DNA of 64,000 bases from Chiridota heheva (lineage: Eukaryota > Echinodermata > Holothuroidea > Apodida > Chiridotidae). The position numbers were made by a program, and so were the translations under genes. Below the pieces are notes generated by a model that searched no databases, was not told the DNA's origin, and worked only from the letters and a program-made list of their open reading frames with translations. Of this stretch, positions 1-11,359 are shown piece by piece. The stretch lies in NCBI GenBank assembly GCA_020152595.1, contig JAIGNY010001829.1, forward strand, positions 489,501 to 553,500, read 5' to 3'. Each line of letters opens with the position of its first letter. Position 1 is the stretch's first letter.

Positions 1-708
1 ATGTGATAGAGGTGGAACTGCGAAAACCACGCATTGCAGCTAGAAGCTCATACCGACCAAATGCTCAAACATCAGACAACACCACCAAAGGCTATTACAG
101 AGTCAACTTTTTTTATCCAGCCATAGACTCCATTATTCAGTTATTGGAGACCTTAAGCACAGATTTGGAACATCAACAACACCTTTTTTTATCCAGCCAT
201 AGACTCCATTATTGGAGACCTCAAGCACAGATTTGGACCACATCAACAACAGATTATGAAACTTAACTACCTTGTACCAAATTGTATGGAATTAGCCAAA
301 CAAGCTGACGGTAAGAGGCAGTGGAATGATTTAACTCCTGCTATTGAGGTGTATGCAAGTTTGATTAGAGATCCTTTCATGATTGTTAAGGGCGAATACA
401 TGTTATGGAGGAAGAAATGGAAAAATGTTCCTGTCAAGTCCCGACCATCTTCATCCGTCTGTGCCCTGGGTCATTGCTCTGAAATGTTTCCTAACATATC
501 ACTGTTGCTCCAGTTGCTGGCAACTTTGCCAGTGACTTCTGCACAGGCCGAGAGAGTCTTTTCAAAAATGAAAAGAACCCTTAACAGCTATTCGGTCAAC
601 AATGACGGAAGCCCGACTAGAGGCATTTATTCTATTCGAATTCATAGGGCCCATTGCCCAGACGTGGAATCAGTCATCGACAAATTTGCCATGAATCTAA
701 AATTATGA
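1..708 (+). pseudogene. hAT-family transposase, C-terminal part, broken
   Basis: Two open stretches in different frames make up the C-terminal half of a hAT transposase. The first (from base 3) carries RKPRIAARSSYRPN and YYRVNFFYPAIDSIIQLLE, which match the region before the dimerisation domain in hAT/ZMYM-type proteins. The second (256-708) ends with LLATLPVTSAQAERVFSKMK followed by IHRAHCPD, the classic hAT C-terminal dimerisation motif. The family cuts and pastes DNA and leaves 8-bp target duplications. A tandem duplication of about 70 bp (108-252) separates the two parts and explains the frame change. The N-terminal BED finger and most of the RNase H-like core lie outside the window or are lost. 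The stop at 706-708 is in the usual place for the family. Domestication seems unlikely given the frame break. The family call is confident; the subfamily is not known. Confidence 0.8.
108..252 (+). repeat. Tandem duplication (~70 bp x 2) inside the hAT pseudogene
   Basis: The segment with TTTTATCCAGCCATAGACTC, continuing to CATCAACAACA, occurs at about 108-181 and again at 182-252. The second copy lacks a short CAGTTATTGG-like stretch. The duplication disrupts the transposase frame. Confidence 0.8.
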
Positions 709-3490
709 TTTGGTAACTTTGATTGTCAAATCTTACTTCCAACCTTTCGACTCCAAGTAACAAGTAAGTACAATGCCACCTCACTCAACCCCTCATTTTT
801 CAATATTCTGGAGTCAAAAATATTGGCCAGGTGTGCAAGTGTGATCAATGATCTTCTGTTTGCTTTACAAATATCTTCTTTTGACATGTACCACCACCCC
901 CTTCCCCCATAAAAACTGGGAGGCATCAAACCAAACTGCTCCTATATCGCTCACGCAGTAGAGTTTGAATAAATTGTACTTCGCAAGTATGTGGCGGGGC
1001 AGGTCGCACAGTTCCTCCAATTTTTTGGCAACCAAGAATTTGGGCAAAATGTACAGCAAAATTTTGGCAAAATTGTGAACAATCAAAGAAAAACAGCCTC
1101 AAATTTGCAAATTTTTGGCCTGGGAAGTGCCATTTCCGGCAATCTATAGGCAGCATTTATTGGAAAAATTTCTCTGAACGCTACGCGCCAACCCATGGTG
1201 GCGCTCCGCTTAGATACTGTCACGGGTCAAAATTCATACCAATGAGTAGCCCCCCCCCCCAAACAAAAAACCTGCCTACGCCAATGTGGGGTGGGGATGT
1301 AATACAGAAACAGGTGCTCATGTAATGACAAATGAGGGGGGGGGGGAGAGTGGGGGTAATGTTTATCATTGCACCTAACATGTATAAAATGGCCGAGGAG
1401 CAGCCGACGGGCACCTAAAACAAGTTGGCAAACAACAAAAAGTTGACTTTATTTCATGGGGTTCCGTATGTCTAACAAACAGTTGAATTCTTGAACGGGT
1501 GGAATGGAGTGGGGATGTAATACAGAAACAAGTGTTCCTGCAATGAAGGAAAATGTCTAGCTACGCCACTGGAGGTCTTGTTTTTATATCCTAAATATAC
1601 ACTTTTTGCGAGGGTAAAGATATTAATTTTTCGAATCATGGTCCTTAACTTTCAGAAATGCGATTTTCTTTACTGGTCATTACTCATTTAGTGCACCCAT
1701 TAGAATTTCGCAACCAACTTTTCGACCCCCTGAAATGTCCAAAGCATTAACCTTTCTGTCCCGCCCCCTTCTCAAGTAGAGATTCATAGCGCGGCTTGTT
1801 GGAAGTAGTTCCGGCGTGGACGAAAAATGATTTTAACGCATGCTCACTGCGCTTGTATTCGTGTAGTGTTCGTGGGGATTCAATCTGCCTTTCGTGCATT
1901 ACTTTTAAACAAAATCTGAGAGTAGAAAAAACGATGGAAAACAAAAGTATTTCTTCGACCCATATTACGTCTCGGACAACAGAAAACGGTCCTTCTGTGT
2001 AGTACCAAGCTTGAAAATGTGTATTCCTTTTTTCTTTTCTTTTTTAAAGACACAAAATTAATGGTAAGATTTATTTCAAATTTGTTCCCGTAAGTAGGTC
2101 AAAAGTTTGAAGCTAAAAGAACGCAAGTTCTTAATACCTTTATTGCTGGACGTAATACTAGAAGAAATTACACGACACAATGCAAGATTTTATTCTAAAA
2201 AATTGCAATATGTAGTGCACGTGTTACTTATGTGACCGTACGGCCCATATGAAACTTCATAGCGTACAGTACAGGTATACGGTGTGCATGTGGTATGTGT
2301 GTAGTAACGACCTAATACTAGTTGTAATTACAACAGGGGTGAGTAAGTTGGATTATTCTAGTTACAATGGAAACCGTTACAATAAATCTGCGTAGCGTTA
2401 ACAGTTACCCTGAAAACCTTTTATTTATCAGACCACAAAATCATGTCATTTGCATGTAACATTACGCGAGATTCTCCGCGATCTCGCAGTGATTAGGGGC
2501 CATTGTATACAGCACACAATGGATGCAAGTTAATGAGCTCTATGCCTGAGCGCATTTGGGTGTTTTAATCCGTACGTGATTCCGCGGTAAAACGATTTCT
2601 TTTGTCCACGCGGCTTAACGCGGCGGCTTAAAAAAGAACGCAGAATCCCGTATATCTCGAGTTGGCTCGACTCCCTTAATAAAAACAATAGGATGAGAGA
2701 AAATGACCACCTTAGATGTAACTAAATACACCAAGGGAAGCCTAAACTGAGGGAATGTATCAAAATACATGATCAAATAAGCAAGTTCATTAAAGCAATA
2801 GTGAGTAAATTTAAGGGACCAAGTAATTTCATTTGAGTCAGAATTTTAAAGTCTCAACAAATAAGAAGTAGCAATCAACATAAGAAGATGGAAAATACTT
2901 ATCATTTCAGTTTAGAAATGGCATAGAGCTTAAAAAATACACTTGCAGCACATTAATTGCAAACTTGAGAAAACACAAATGGCAAACGATAGGCAAAAAG
3001 AATTACTTATTTCAAAGCCCACATGAAGAAGCAACATGCAAGTAAAAAAAGCTAAATATGCTAAAATCACACATTTTGGTATGATACGATCAAAACTAGA
3101 AAAACCATTTTCCAACCTCTTACATCTATACCAAACAACATTGTGTGGCCTGTCCTATTGCTATATGTATTATAAAAACACAACTTACGGCAATGAACAG
3201 GCCATGACCACAATCAGATGTATACACACAATATGCAGGCGAAAGGTATTGAGTATCATTTTGCGTTCCCATGAAAAATAAATTTGCACACTGCAAATAT
3301 TATAAACGGTAGAGTTTCTAAAAGACTATCTTGACATTCCAAATTTTTGAATTCATTTAAAAATTCATATGTGCATTCCATCAGCAGAAATACACAAAAA
3401 GAGTTTGAAATATTGAACAGAACTTCACGTCAAACGTCCTCAGAACCTACAGTACTGTACCTCATGAATTTCTGCTAAATCACTTACAGT
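709..3490. other. Stretch without recognisable gene
   Basis: No convincing coding frame was seen; all ORFs are short and lack family motifs. A 37-bp segment starting GTGGGGATGTAATACAGAAA occurs near 1291 and again near 1509, so part of this stretch is a local repeat. A run of C at 1250-1261 and a run of G near 1336 lie in the same area. A more CpG-rich patch lies at about 2460-2660. Confidence 0.5.
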
Positions 3491-3499
3491 TTTAATGGA

Positions 3500-3625
3500 A
3501 TTTTAACAATTTCTTATTTTTGTTTTCGTATCTAATTTCCTTGTATGTAAAGCGCTTTTGAATGTTTTTACAAAATTAGCTGCTATGTAAATTTATGTAT
3601 TATTATTTATCATTATGTCAATATC
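3500..3625 (+). mobile_element. L2/CR1-type LINE 3' end fragment
   Basis: The pattern TTGTATGTAAAGCGCTTTTG followed by a GCTATGTAAATTTATG stretch and ATTATTATT is the usual 3' UTR end of L2-like non-LTR retrotransposons, where an AAGCGC...GCTATATAAAT hairpin precedes an ATT-type tail. No coding part remains. It is the same kind of end as the one at 20.5 kb. Confidence 0.5.
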
Positions 3626-3649
3626 AATATAATGTTTGTTTGTTTTGTT

Positions 3650-3790
3650 CAATGAGGCTTAACAGCACCACTACAACGAGGGTCAAATTGTGCCTGAGAG
3701 GTTAGATCATTTTAAAGGTAGGAAGGAAAGGAAACGGGGGAGAATGAGAGAAATTCAACAACAAAAATTCAGATAGCTGTGATTGAGAGA
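3650..3790 (-). mobile_element. I-group-like LINE 3' end fragment
   Basis: On the minus strand this reads CTCTCAGGCACAATTTGACC, then a GTTGTAGTGGTGCTGTTAAG-like end. It matches the 3' ends of the LINE copies at 23.15 kb and 62.63 kb. Only the 3' UTR is present, so it is a strongly 5'-truncated insertion. Confidence 0.65.
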
Positions 3791-4327
3791 GGAGGTGCAT
3801 TCTTGTCAGGTGCTTCACAAGGACAGTCATTGTCAGTCACTTCTCACCAATATGTCCGTCAGAAAATCATTTTAAGGTGTGTCAAAAATAGGCAATTGTC
3901 AGTCAAAATACTACACAGGGGTGCGTCAATAAGTATGAATTTATCACACACCCATGAACATCGACACACATATCCCTGGGGTCGAAGGGTGTGTCATACA
4001 ATTGATATGTGCATAACAACAGGTATGAATACATTAAAATGGCCAAGTCAAAAATAAGTTACTCTCAGCAAATGAACCATTTACGATGCAACGTTATATG
4101 TGTAGACCTAGCTTTTTATGTATGCAGTACATGGAGCTCTGTTAGCTCTGTGAAGCCGGCCAGTCAATAAACGTCAGCGATCACTAACAAAAAAGCAACA
4201 AAAAAAGTCACCTAATTACAAACAAACAAAATAGTCAATTTATGTCATAAGAAAAGAGGCCATGTTTGAAACGGAGCATAACAATTGTTAGCTACAGTAA
4301 GTGTACACATGAAATGATCTTAAGTTA
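3791..4327. other. Stretch without recognisable gene
   Basis: AT-rich sequence with no supported coding frame and no clear repeat structure beyond simple A-rich runs. Confidence 0.4.
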
Positions 4328-4425
4328 GGTGGCCCAGACCCCTAGCTTTGCTGTTTTACAAGGGTGGCCCAACCCGCCCATATGTGGGCCTGCCCTGCCC
4401 CCCTGCGGTCTGCCATGCCCCTCAT
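4328..4425 (+). repeat. Dispersed C-rich repeat, copy 1
   Basis: The stretch beginning CAGACCCCTAGCTTTGCTGT and continuing with CCCGCCC/CTGCC-rich sequence is repeated at 63908-64000 in the same orientation. The second copy runs off the window end. The element type is unknown. Confidence 0.7.
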
Positions 4426-4952
4426 GAGAGAAAAAATGTTGTTTACTTTGGGGGTTTTTTAGATTTATTTAATTTATTTTTTAGATTTAAAAAAAAAACA
4501 ATTTGGAACTTAATAATCTTAATTAACCTCATAAATAAAATACCTTACACGAATACAGAACACAAAATGATAGCATAGTAAGTAATCGTTCTGTTTGGCT
4601 AGCTAATGACTGGTCCTTATCATCAGAATAGTTTAAAGTCACAGAGCTTCTTCACCAGGGAATTGAGCCTTAAGGGGGCCCTTGGACTCCACGCCGAAAA
4701 GTCGCAGCGCTTCACTTGCGCATTAATGTGCCCTCAGAGGTCTGAGGCCTAACAGTTACACAAGCTGCTTAAAAAGTATGCTAGAAAAACCTATGTCTGG
4801 CCAAGCTCAACGATTAGGGTTCTAAAGACTGAAAGTAGCCTACAATCTTGGACTGTTGGAACAATTTTTCTGATAATTGTACTCCCTACCTCCCCCTCCG
4901 TTTCCCCCTCCATTTTCAATGTTGGATTTCTTTGTTTTAACATCACTTCCAG

Positions 4953-5092
4953 GAAGAAAGAAAAAGCAACAACGGTTAACATTGATTGAGGAGTGGCGGG
5001 GAACGATGGTTACGTCTTACGATAGTGAAATAGGGGAGGAGGAGGATGCTGGCGACATCAATGAAATTATAACAAAGTCCTTAAAATTATAA
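4953..5092 (+). CDS. Candidate 3'-terminal coding exon, unknown protein
   Basis: A pyrimidine-rich tract ending CATCACTTCCAG precedes an open frame that runs to a TAA at 5090-5092. The predicted tail starts GRKKKQQRLTLIEEWRG and ends DINEIITKSLKL, with a basic start and an acidic middle (GEEEDAG). Codon use and the splice acceptor look like a real last exon, and the flanking DNA is non-coding. The first two bases complete a codon split by the intron. No upstream exon was found in the window, so the gene would begin to the left. The protein was not recognised. It could still be a chance ORF. Confidence 0.35.
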
Positions 5093-5394
5093 AATTTTAA
5101 TTACAACTGAAATGTGAAAGGGATTGAATTACAAGGATAGAAAAAAAATTCCAGCATTTATGATTTCGAAATGTGAAATAATTTACAATCAAAAGGTAGG
5201 TTCATGAAAAGGGCAATATTTTCCATTTCTCCCTACTGGGGTACACAGATAATTTACGACAAGAACAGTTAACTGACAAAGCGCACAATTTGTATGCCCA
5301 CCTGTCACTTTTGACTTGCGTATGGTCTTTGACACTGTCTTTTCGTTTCCATTAGAAGATTCATGATGATGAATGAAAAATTAATACCATCCTT

Positions 5395-5815
5395 ATTATG
5401 GAATAAACCTTGATTTGAATTGTTGAAAAAAAAAAAAAATTCTTCAGAAAGTTCTACATGAATAATAAACACTGTTTTAACTTTCATAATTCAATTCCAA
5501 ATTGAGATTTATTCCCTAATTGAGATTTATTCTGTAATTCAAAGTATAAATTACATTAACATAATAAATCTCAATTAAAATAGCAATTACGGAATAAATC
5601 TTGATTTGGAATGTTGGAGAAATATTTCTTTATAAAGTTAAATATCAAATAATGAAACACTGCAGGTTAACTTTTATAATTTGATTCCCAAATTGAAATT
5701 TTTTCCGTAATCATTTTTATTCTGCAACTTAAATCTCATTTATGGAATATCACAAAATGTAATAGCAATTACGGAATAAATCTTCATTTTGATTTAAATT
5801 ATGAAATTCAGCTTT
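5395..5815. repeat. Cluster of inverted AATAAATCTCAATT-type repeats
   Basis: The stretch GGAATAAATCTTGATTTG and its complement (CAAATTGAGATTTATTCC) alternate several times, with TAGCAATTACGGAATAAATC at about 5580 and 5765. This is a nested foldback structure, probably overlapping MITE copies. Confidence 0.6.
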
Positions 5816-5884
5816 ATTACTAAATCATTTTCTTAGAGCAGTGATTTTTGATTTAGGCCATGCCAGCATTAACTTCTTTTTCTC

Positions 5885-8385
5885 CTCTTTTCGTTAAGAT
5901 AACATAACATATAACAAGATGACAGGCTAAGAAGGGTGAATCACCCCATAAAAAGCCCAAACTAACACCACCACCACAAAAAAAATCTATAAAAAAATCA
6001 AAGATGCCCAGAGTTAGTAAAGAAATTATCAATACTGACTTTGAAAATGTGAACAGAATTAAAGCTAACTACCCACTCAGACAAACCATTCCACTCAATA
6101 AAAACTATTTGCAAAAGCTAAAATGCTGAATATCTATCCCTGAGAACTCTTTAGTCAATTCAAACTGTTACCACATGTCACATGAGGATTAGCTAAAACA
6201 TGCAAGAAATTACAGGAAGTCGAAGTATCACTACCAGATAGGAATTTAAAAACCTGAATCATATCGCCACGTACTCTTCTCAACTCCAGCGTGGTCAAAC
6301 CAAGAATTCACAAGCTAGATTCATAAGAGAGATTCCTTACTTCGGGAGTAAGTCTAGTGGCTCTTCGCTGAACCTGCTCCAAAATGAACTTATCCTTCTC
6401 ATAAAAGGGACTCCAAGCCTGAATATCATACTCAAGGTGAGGCCTGACTAACTGCTTATACAAATTAAGGGCAAACTCTCTACCAAGAAAGTAACAATTT
6501 CTTCTAATCAAACCAAGCATCTTATTTGCCCTTGCAGCTGCTAATGCACAGTTTAGAAGGCTTCAGATTACTAGTAATGACAACACCTAGATCCCTTTCT
6601 TGATCAGCACAACCAAGATTTGAACCATTCATGCAGTAATCAAAAGCCAAATTGCTCTGACCAAAATGAATAACTTTGCATTTATCAACATTGAATGACA
6701 TTTGCCATTTTAGAGACCAAGAAACTAACTTATCCAGATCAGTTTGCAACAGTGAAGAATCTCTAGCATCATCAACAATCCTGTACAGCTTAGTATCATC
6801 AGCAAATTTACAAACCCAGGAGCCAAGGAAAACATCAATATCATTAATGAAGATTAAGAAAAAAAGCGGACCCAAAACAGAACCCTGAGGAACACTAGGC
6901 TTGGGCGATATATCAATATTTCGATATATTTCGATATTGACCTATTTCGTACGGTTGATATTGAGTTTGAGGGTCGTATCGATATATCGATATTATGTTT
7001 TTTCAATAATACACAATACATGAACTATTAAAAAGCTAAACATGACTATCAAACATCCAAGTCTTCTTTATTAAACAGCCACAAAAAGTTAATAGATTTC
7101 ATTTATATCAAAGTTTAAAGGCAGTCAGTTATGATAAAACTGATTAGAACATTAATATTGTGATAACAATTACCCAAAAATCCTTCCATTAACAAAAAAC
7201 CACTTAACTCGCGGAGTACAGAGGCATTGTGCAATATTTCAGCTTTATACTTGATGGCTTACGATGTTCAGACGACAAAAATCATAAGATGTTCAATCCT
7301 CAAACATCGTTTCAAGTTTCATCAAAAGGAATACTGAATCTGAATTTTCATATCAAACAGTCATTAATTGACAAATTACTGACAAAACTATGAGGTTTTT
7401 CTCACTATTTTGTTTGTTCAGAAAGTCTAAAGTAAAAGTGACAGACTGGTCTTGCCAGATCAATCAGATAATGTACAGTGCAGTAACTACATACACAGTA
7501 TCACTACTGTACAGTACTTTACTATGTACACACATATCATCTACCACTGTTTCTTCTAAGTGACAACACTCGTGCGATGATTGAAGCAGACTAGAAATTG
7601 GATAATATGCATTATATATGGACTTCTGAATGTCTAGAAGTCCATATAATGCTACCAAAATAATGCCTTTTCAGTACAACTTTCATAAAGTAAGTGAATT
7701 ATAAAATGTTTAAGAAGAATTGGGGCCAATTTTTGTAAGCAATACAAAGTAGGCCTAATACCAGTTCCACAACATTTTTTTTTTTTTTGGTAAGAATATG
7801 CTGAGGCCTAAACTTTTTCAATGTTTCTGTGATTGATCTTTTAAGATAGAAACCATGTAAAGAACATTTTTAAACATAATAGGTTTTTATTTGAAAATGA
7901 TATGTACAGTATATATTTTGCAGTGATTTCTGTTAATTTGTACAAAAAGTTTTACTTGACTTTTTTGAGCCGAGACGAGATTACCTTGCCCAGAACAGTA
8001 CATACGACTTACGTATGACGTCCTATAATTTGCATATCGATATTTCGATATTATCGATATTTTTCATTCAATATATAGATATTGCATAATGCTCAATATC
8101 GCCCAAGCTTAAGGAACACCACTTGTAACCTTCTTCCATGGAGATATTTCACCATTAACAACAACTCTTTGTGACCTGTCAATTCACCAAGAATTTATCC
8201 AACTGGCACACTTTCCCTCCACACCAAGCGCTCTTGTTTTTAACATGAGCCTGCCTAACAAAACTTATTAAATGCTTTTTGGAAGTCTAAATAGATAATA
8301 TCCACATTATGACCAGAATCAACTAGTTTAGTAACATCATCAAGAAATTCCAATAAATAAGAAACACAAGACCTTTTAGCTATGT
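5885..8385 (-). pseudogene. CR1-like LINE reverse transcriptase, 5'-truncated, split by a hAT insertion
   Basis: On the minus strand, 8385 to 8112 encodes the start of the retained RT domain (VDIIYLDFQKAFNK, then RSQRVVVNGEISPW and SGVPQGS). The frame resumes at 6895 with GPLFFLIFINDIDVF and the catalytic FADDTKL motif, then VDKCKVIHFG, RDLGVVI and the thumb-like LYKQLVRPHLEYDIQAWSP. RT copies the element RNA at a nicked target. Frameshifts and stops make it non-functional, and the last part of the ORF (6040-6300) is heavily decayed. The 3' UTR runs to about 5885, where a TTATGTTATGTT-type tandem tail occurs. The copy is cut by a DNA transposon at 6896-8111. A second copy of the 3' part lies at 15.44-16.03 kb. 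The CR1-group assignment rests on these motifs and the 3' tail; the exact clade is uncertain. Confidence 0.85.
6896..8111. mobile_element. Non-autonomous hAT-type element with 8-bp target duplication
   Basis: The ends are TAGGCTTGGGCGATAT and its near-perfect complement ATATCGCCCAAGCTTA. They are flanked on both sides by AGGAACAC (6888-6895 and 8112-8119), an 8-bp duplication of LINE sequence. TIRs starting TAG and 8-bp duplications are typical of hAT elements. Sub-terminal sequence is rich in ATCGATAT-type palindromes. No transposase frame is present in its 1216 bp, so it would need a transposase from elsewhere. Removing it restores the LINE reading across GVPQGS. Confidence 0.9.
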
Positions 8386-8389
8386 ATTA

Positions 8390-10380
8390 GAAAAGGGAGA
8401 GTTTCACTCTCCCCAGCTATGTACAAGTACATATGGAAGATGGGAGAGTGTGCACTCTCTTCTCAAAACCTAAATAATTCAGCTATATAATTCCACCTAC
8501 CCCAAATTCCCCTTTTTCTTCTTTTTTTCTTCAAAAGGCAGCACAAGCCTCCTTTAGCTTGTTACCTATCCAAAATAATCCTTTTTGATCCCTTCGGGAC
8601 AGGTTTAAAAAATTAAGATTCTAAATAATTATATCACTTAATCATCCCCAAAATGATTAAGAATCTCTATATATTACTCTTTCATTTCTCCCCTTTTGCA
8701 TTACACTACTATTAGATAGGGGAGAGTGCGCACTCTCCCCTTTCATTAACATAAAGGAAAATCGTGAACATCTTACCTCTCTGATGCAATTCAAAGTTTT
8801 ATTTCACACAAAAATGATTTTGAATTACTCATAAATAAAAGAAAAATGACACAACTATGAGACTTACAGCCGAATGATTCAACATGCCCATAGTACTGTA
8901 CATAAACACATATACACTGTAGGCTAGTACATAGACCCTACGCATGATGTACGTACACTGTACAAGAAAGTTTTGATGTTGTTTTGAATGCAGGCTAAAA
9001 CCTCATGAAAGTTTTGATACAATAAACAAAAGTATTTTCTAGTTTATTTTGGTATTGTTAACCCAAATTTCATGATTCAACAATCGACATTATACAAGGA
9101 TTGGGTATAAACCTTTTCTCATATTTTTTATGATAATAATAGTCCAATTTCTTAATGTTTTTGGTATTTTAAGAGCAATTTTCATTCACTTTATTTAGCG
9201 AGGCAGGCCCACACATATGTGTGATAACAATTATTTGCAAGCTTCACTAGCATGCAGTGCCCTGTATATTACAGTGCCCTGTACATACGACAGCAAATTT
9301 ACAAAATACGCCGGCAAATTTACAAAATACTCCAAAATTAAAGGGCTTGTCGTAACTAAATATGCCAGACAAAGAATTATAACACAACCTCTGCTGGCAA
9401 CCATTTATTCTACCCAAAACAGCCCTTAAGAAAATTTAAAATACATTATACATGGTCTATACTTTACAAGAAATTCAAAAAATAATCGTACAAATATTTA
9501 TAATATGACTTGCGACTGGGATAATCCAGAACGGTTTGAGTAATCTTTGATGTAAATAAAGAATGCTCCAGCACTGCGATGCTCATACATACATACAAAT
9601 ATGACAAATGGGAATTTCACTCCCTTAAGTAAAATGCCTGATCACGGGACCATGCCAGTACTAAACATATAACTATAAGCCATTAAACCAGTTTCCAGCT
9701 AACTTTCTGGAGGTTTCGTAAAAACCAAACTATGTTGCAACGTTGCACATACATTGTCTATAGTGGTAACAGTAATGTAGAGGCTATATATAGCCTAGGC
9801 CTACAGTCATCGAGGAAAGAAACACAGTTCAGTAGGTGATTAATTTAATTCCGTCCAAGAGAAATGTAAACAAATATACATAATTACAATTTCAAGGAAT
9901 ATTTGATGTTCAGTAAGGCACATATAATTGTTTGGTAAGCCTACATCATATTAAATTAACTAGTGCATGTACTGTCCCGTTTTCAGATATTATGAGGGAG
10001 CAAAATGTAAACAATACTTTTTTTTAAGGAGCCTAACATTAGTATATAGGCCTATATGGGAATTTCTTCTCATAATTCCAGGCAAGTGGTTTGTTATGGC
10101 CGGGCAACTAAAAATAAAGCTGTTGCTGCCCGGCGTGCATGTACACAAACATAATGAGGGGAAAATAGGAAGAGAATGGAAACCATACATTGTTTGCAAA
10201 TTGGGTTTGAAATTTGTTGTTTCTGTGAAAAACTGTTTGAGGGGAGAGTGTGCACTCTCCCTGGTGGTAGGAAGAGAATGGAAACCATACATTGTTTGCA
10301 AATTGGGTTTGAAATTTGTTGTTTCTGTGAAAAACTGTTTGAGGGGAGAGTGTGCACTCTCCCTGGTGGGAAGAAATGGA
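8390..10380. repeat. Region with recurrent GGGGAGAGTG palindromes
   Basis: A palindrome of the form GGGGAGAGTGYGCACTCTCC occurs at 8442-8460, 8719-8740 (perfect over 22 bp), 10241-10261 and 10343-10363. A shorter variant with a TTC centre occurs at 8395-8413. The rest is AT-rich with no supported gene. Small direct repeats lie at 9255-9335 (AGTGCCCTGTA and CAAATTTACAAAATAC, two copies each). The palindromes may be termini or internal hairpins of one element family. Confidence 0.65.
10166..10369 (+). repeat. 102-bp tandem duplication ending in the GGGGAGAGTG palindrome
   Basis: The unit starting TAGGAAGAGAATGGAAACCA occurs at 10166-10267 and again at 10268-10369 with almost no differences. 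Because 102 is a multiple of 3, open frames pass through both copies and give repeated peptides; these are artefacts. The near identity suggests a recent duplication. Confidence 0.9.
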
Positions 10381-10479
10381 AGATATTGCCATGAAAAGCA
10401 TCACATATTATGTTTCAACAAGTTTTGTCCAAGAATTTGTAGCTCTTAACTAGACCTATTACACACTTACTGGAACTTA

Positions 10480-10770
10480 GTTAAATAAATACTTTGTAAC
10501 GTCAGGCCTAACAGTCTATTATTTATGCAACCTAACGTAGACATAGGCCTAGGCCTATGCAATGAATCAATAAATGTTTCGACTGGCCTGAGCCTAGGCC
10601 TAGGGCCTATCGACGTAACGTTACGTTCACCCAAATTATTCTGATCTGCGATAAAACCAAGTGTCATGAATTTAAAATTAACAAAAAGTAGCGGAGGCCT
10701 ACTTACGTTCCGGCATATTGAGCACTTAGGCCTAGATGAAAAGTGTTTCGGTTTATCCTAGGCCTAGTAC
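10480..10770. promoter_or_regulatory. TAGGCCTA-rich CpG patch, possible minus-strand promoter/first exon
   Basis: AGGCCTA/TAGGCCT palindromes are dense here, with ACGTAACGTTACG nearby. On the minus strand, CAATATGCCGGAAC is followed by GTAAGT near 10703, which could be a short first coding exon with a good donor. No downstream exon was found, so this is a weak call. Confidence 0.2.
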
Positions 10771-10963
10771 AAGACTTGTTGAAAATCTGAGGAAATTTCT
10801 AACAGTAACACTTAGGCTAGCTCTTCGTCAGTGTAAAATCCTTACCAAAAATTGTAGACGTAACACAGACAGCTAGCTGGGCATAGCATGACAAGCGCTC
10901 TTCATGTTACAAAAATGCGTTGGTGAATTTTCACGCTTCTTATGCGGGTTATGCTGTGCTGTG

Positions 10964-11359
10964 AAGGCCGTAACACACCGAACGCGACGCAGCGAGCGTT
11001 TTTTTAGATAATCATACAGGAAACAAATATTATAAAATGCTTGGACTTTTTGTTTACACACGATGAAAGTTACAATTGAGGCTTTCTAATGATACTGACA
11101 AATTTGTTATAATGTTTTTTTGTTCAAACTGTGGAGAAATTCGCTTTAGTGGGGCGCGATTTTCTGTCGCGACGCGAATTTTGCTTCAATGGACGTAGAA
11201 AGGCCCTTTCATTCAATTTGCAGTTATCATCTGATTAGCCATGCATGCGATGACGACCCAGCTCTGATAACAAGAGCTTAAAATGTTTCTTTTCCTTTGT
11301 TTTATTCAATTTTATTAAAAAAATCGCTCGCCGCGTCGCGTTCGTTATGTAACGGCCTT
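10964..11359. mobile_element. TIR element with CGCG-rich termini
   Basis: The left end AAGGCCGTAACACACCGAAC continues CGCGACGCAGCGAGCG. The right end is its inverted complement with few changes, giving TIRs of about 44 bp. The element is 396 bp and has no coding capacity. The interior contains a second CGCGACGCG-like palindrome near 11170. No clear target duplication was seen. Confidence 0.75.

Noticed and set aside
1..708. Domesticated hAT-derived host gene
   Set aside because: A tandem duplication and frame change break the ORF, and no intact N-terminal part is visible.
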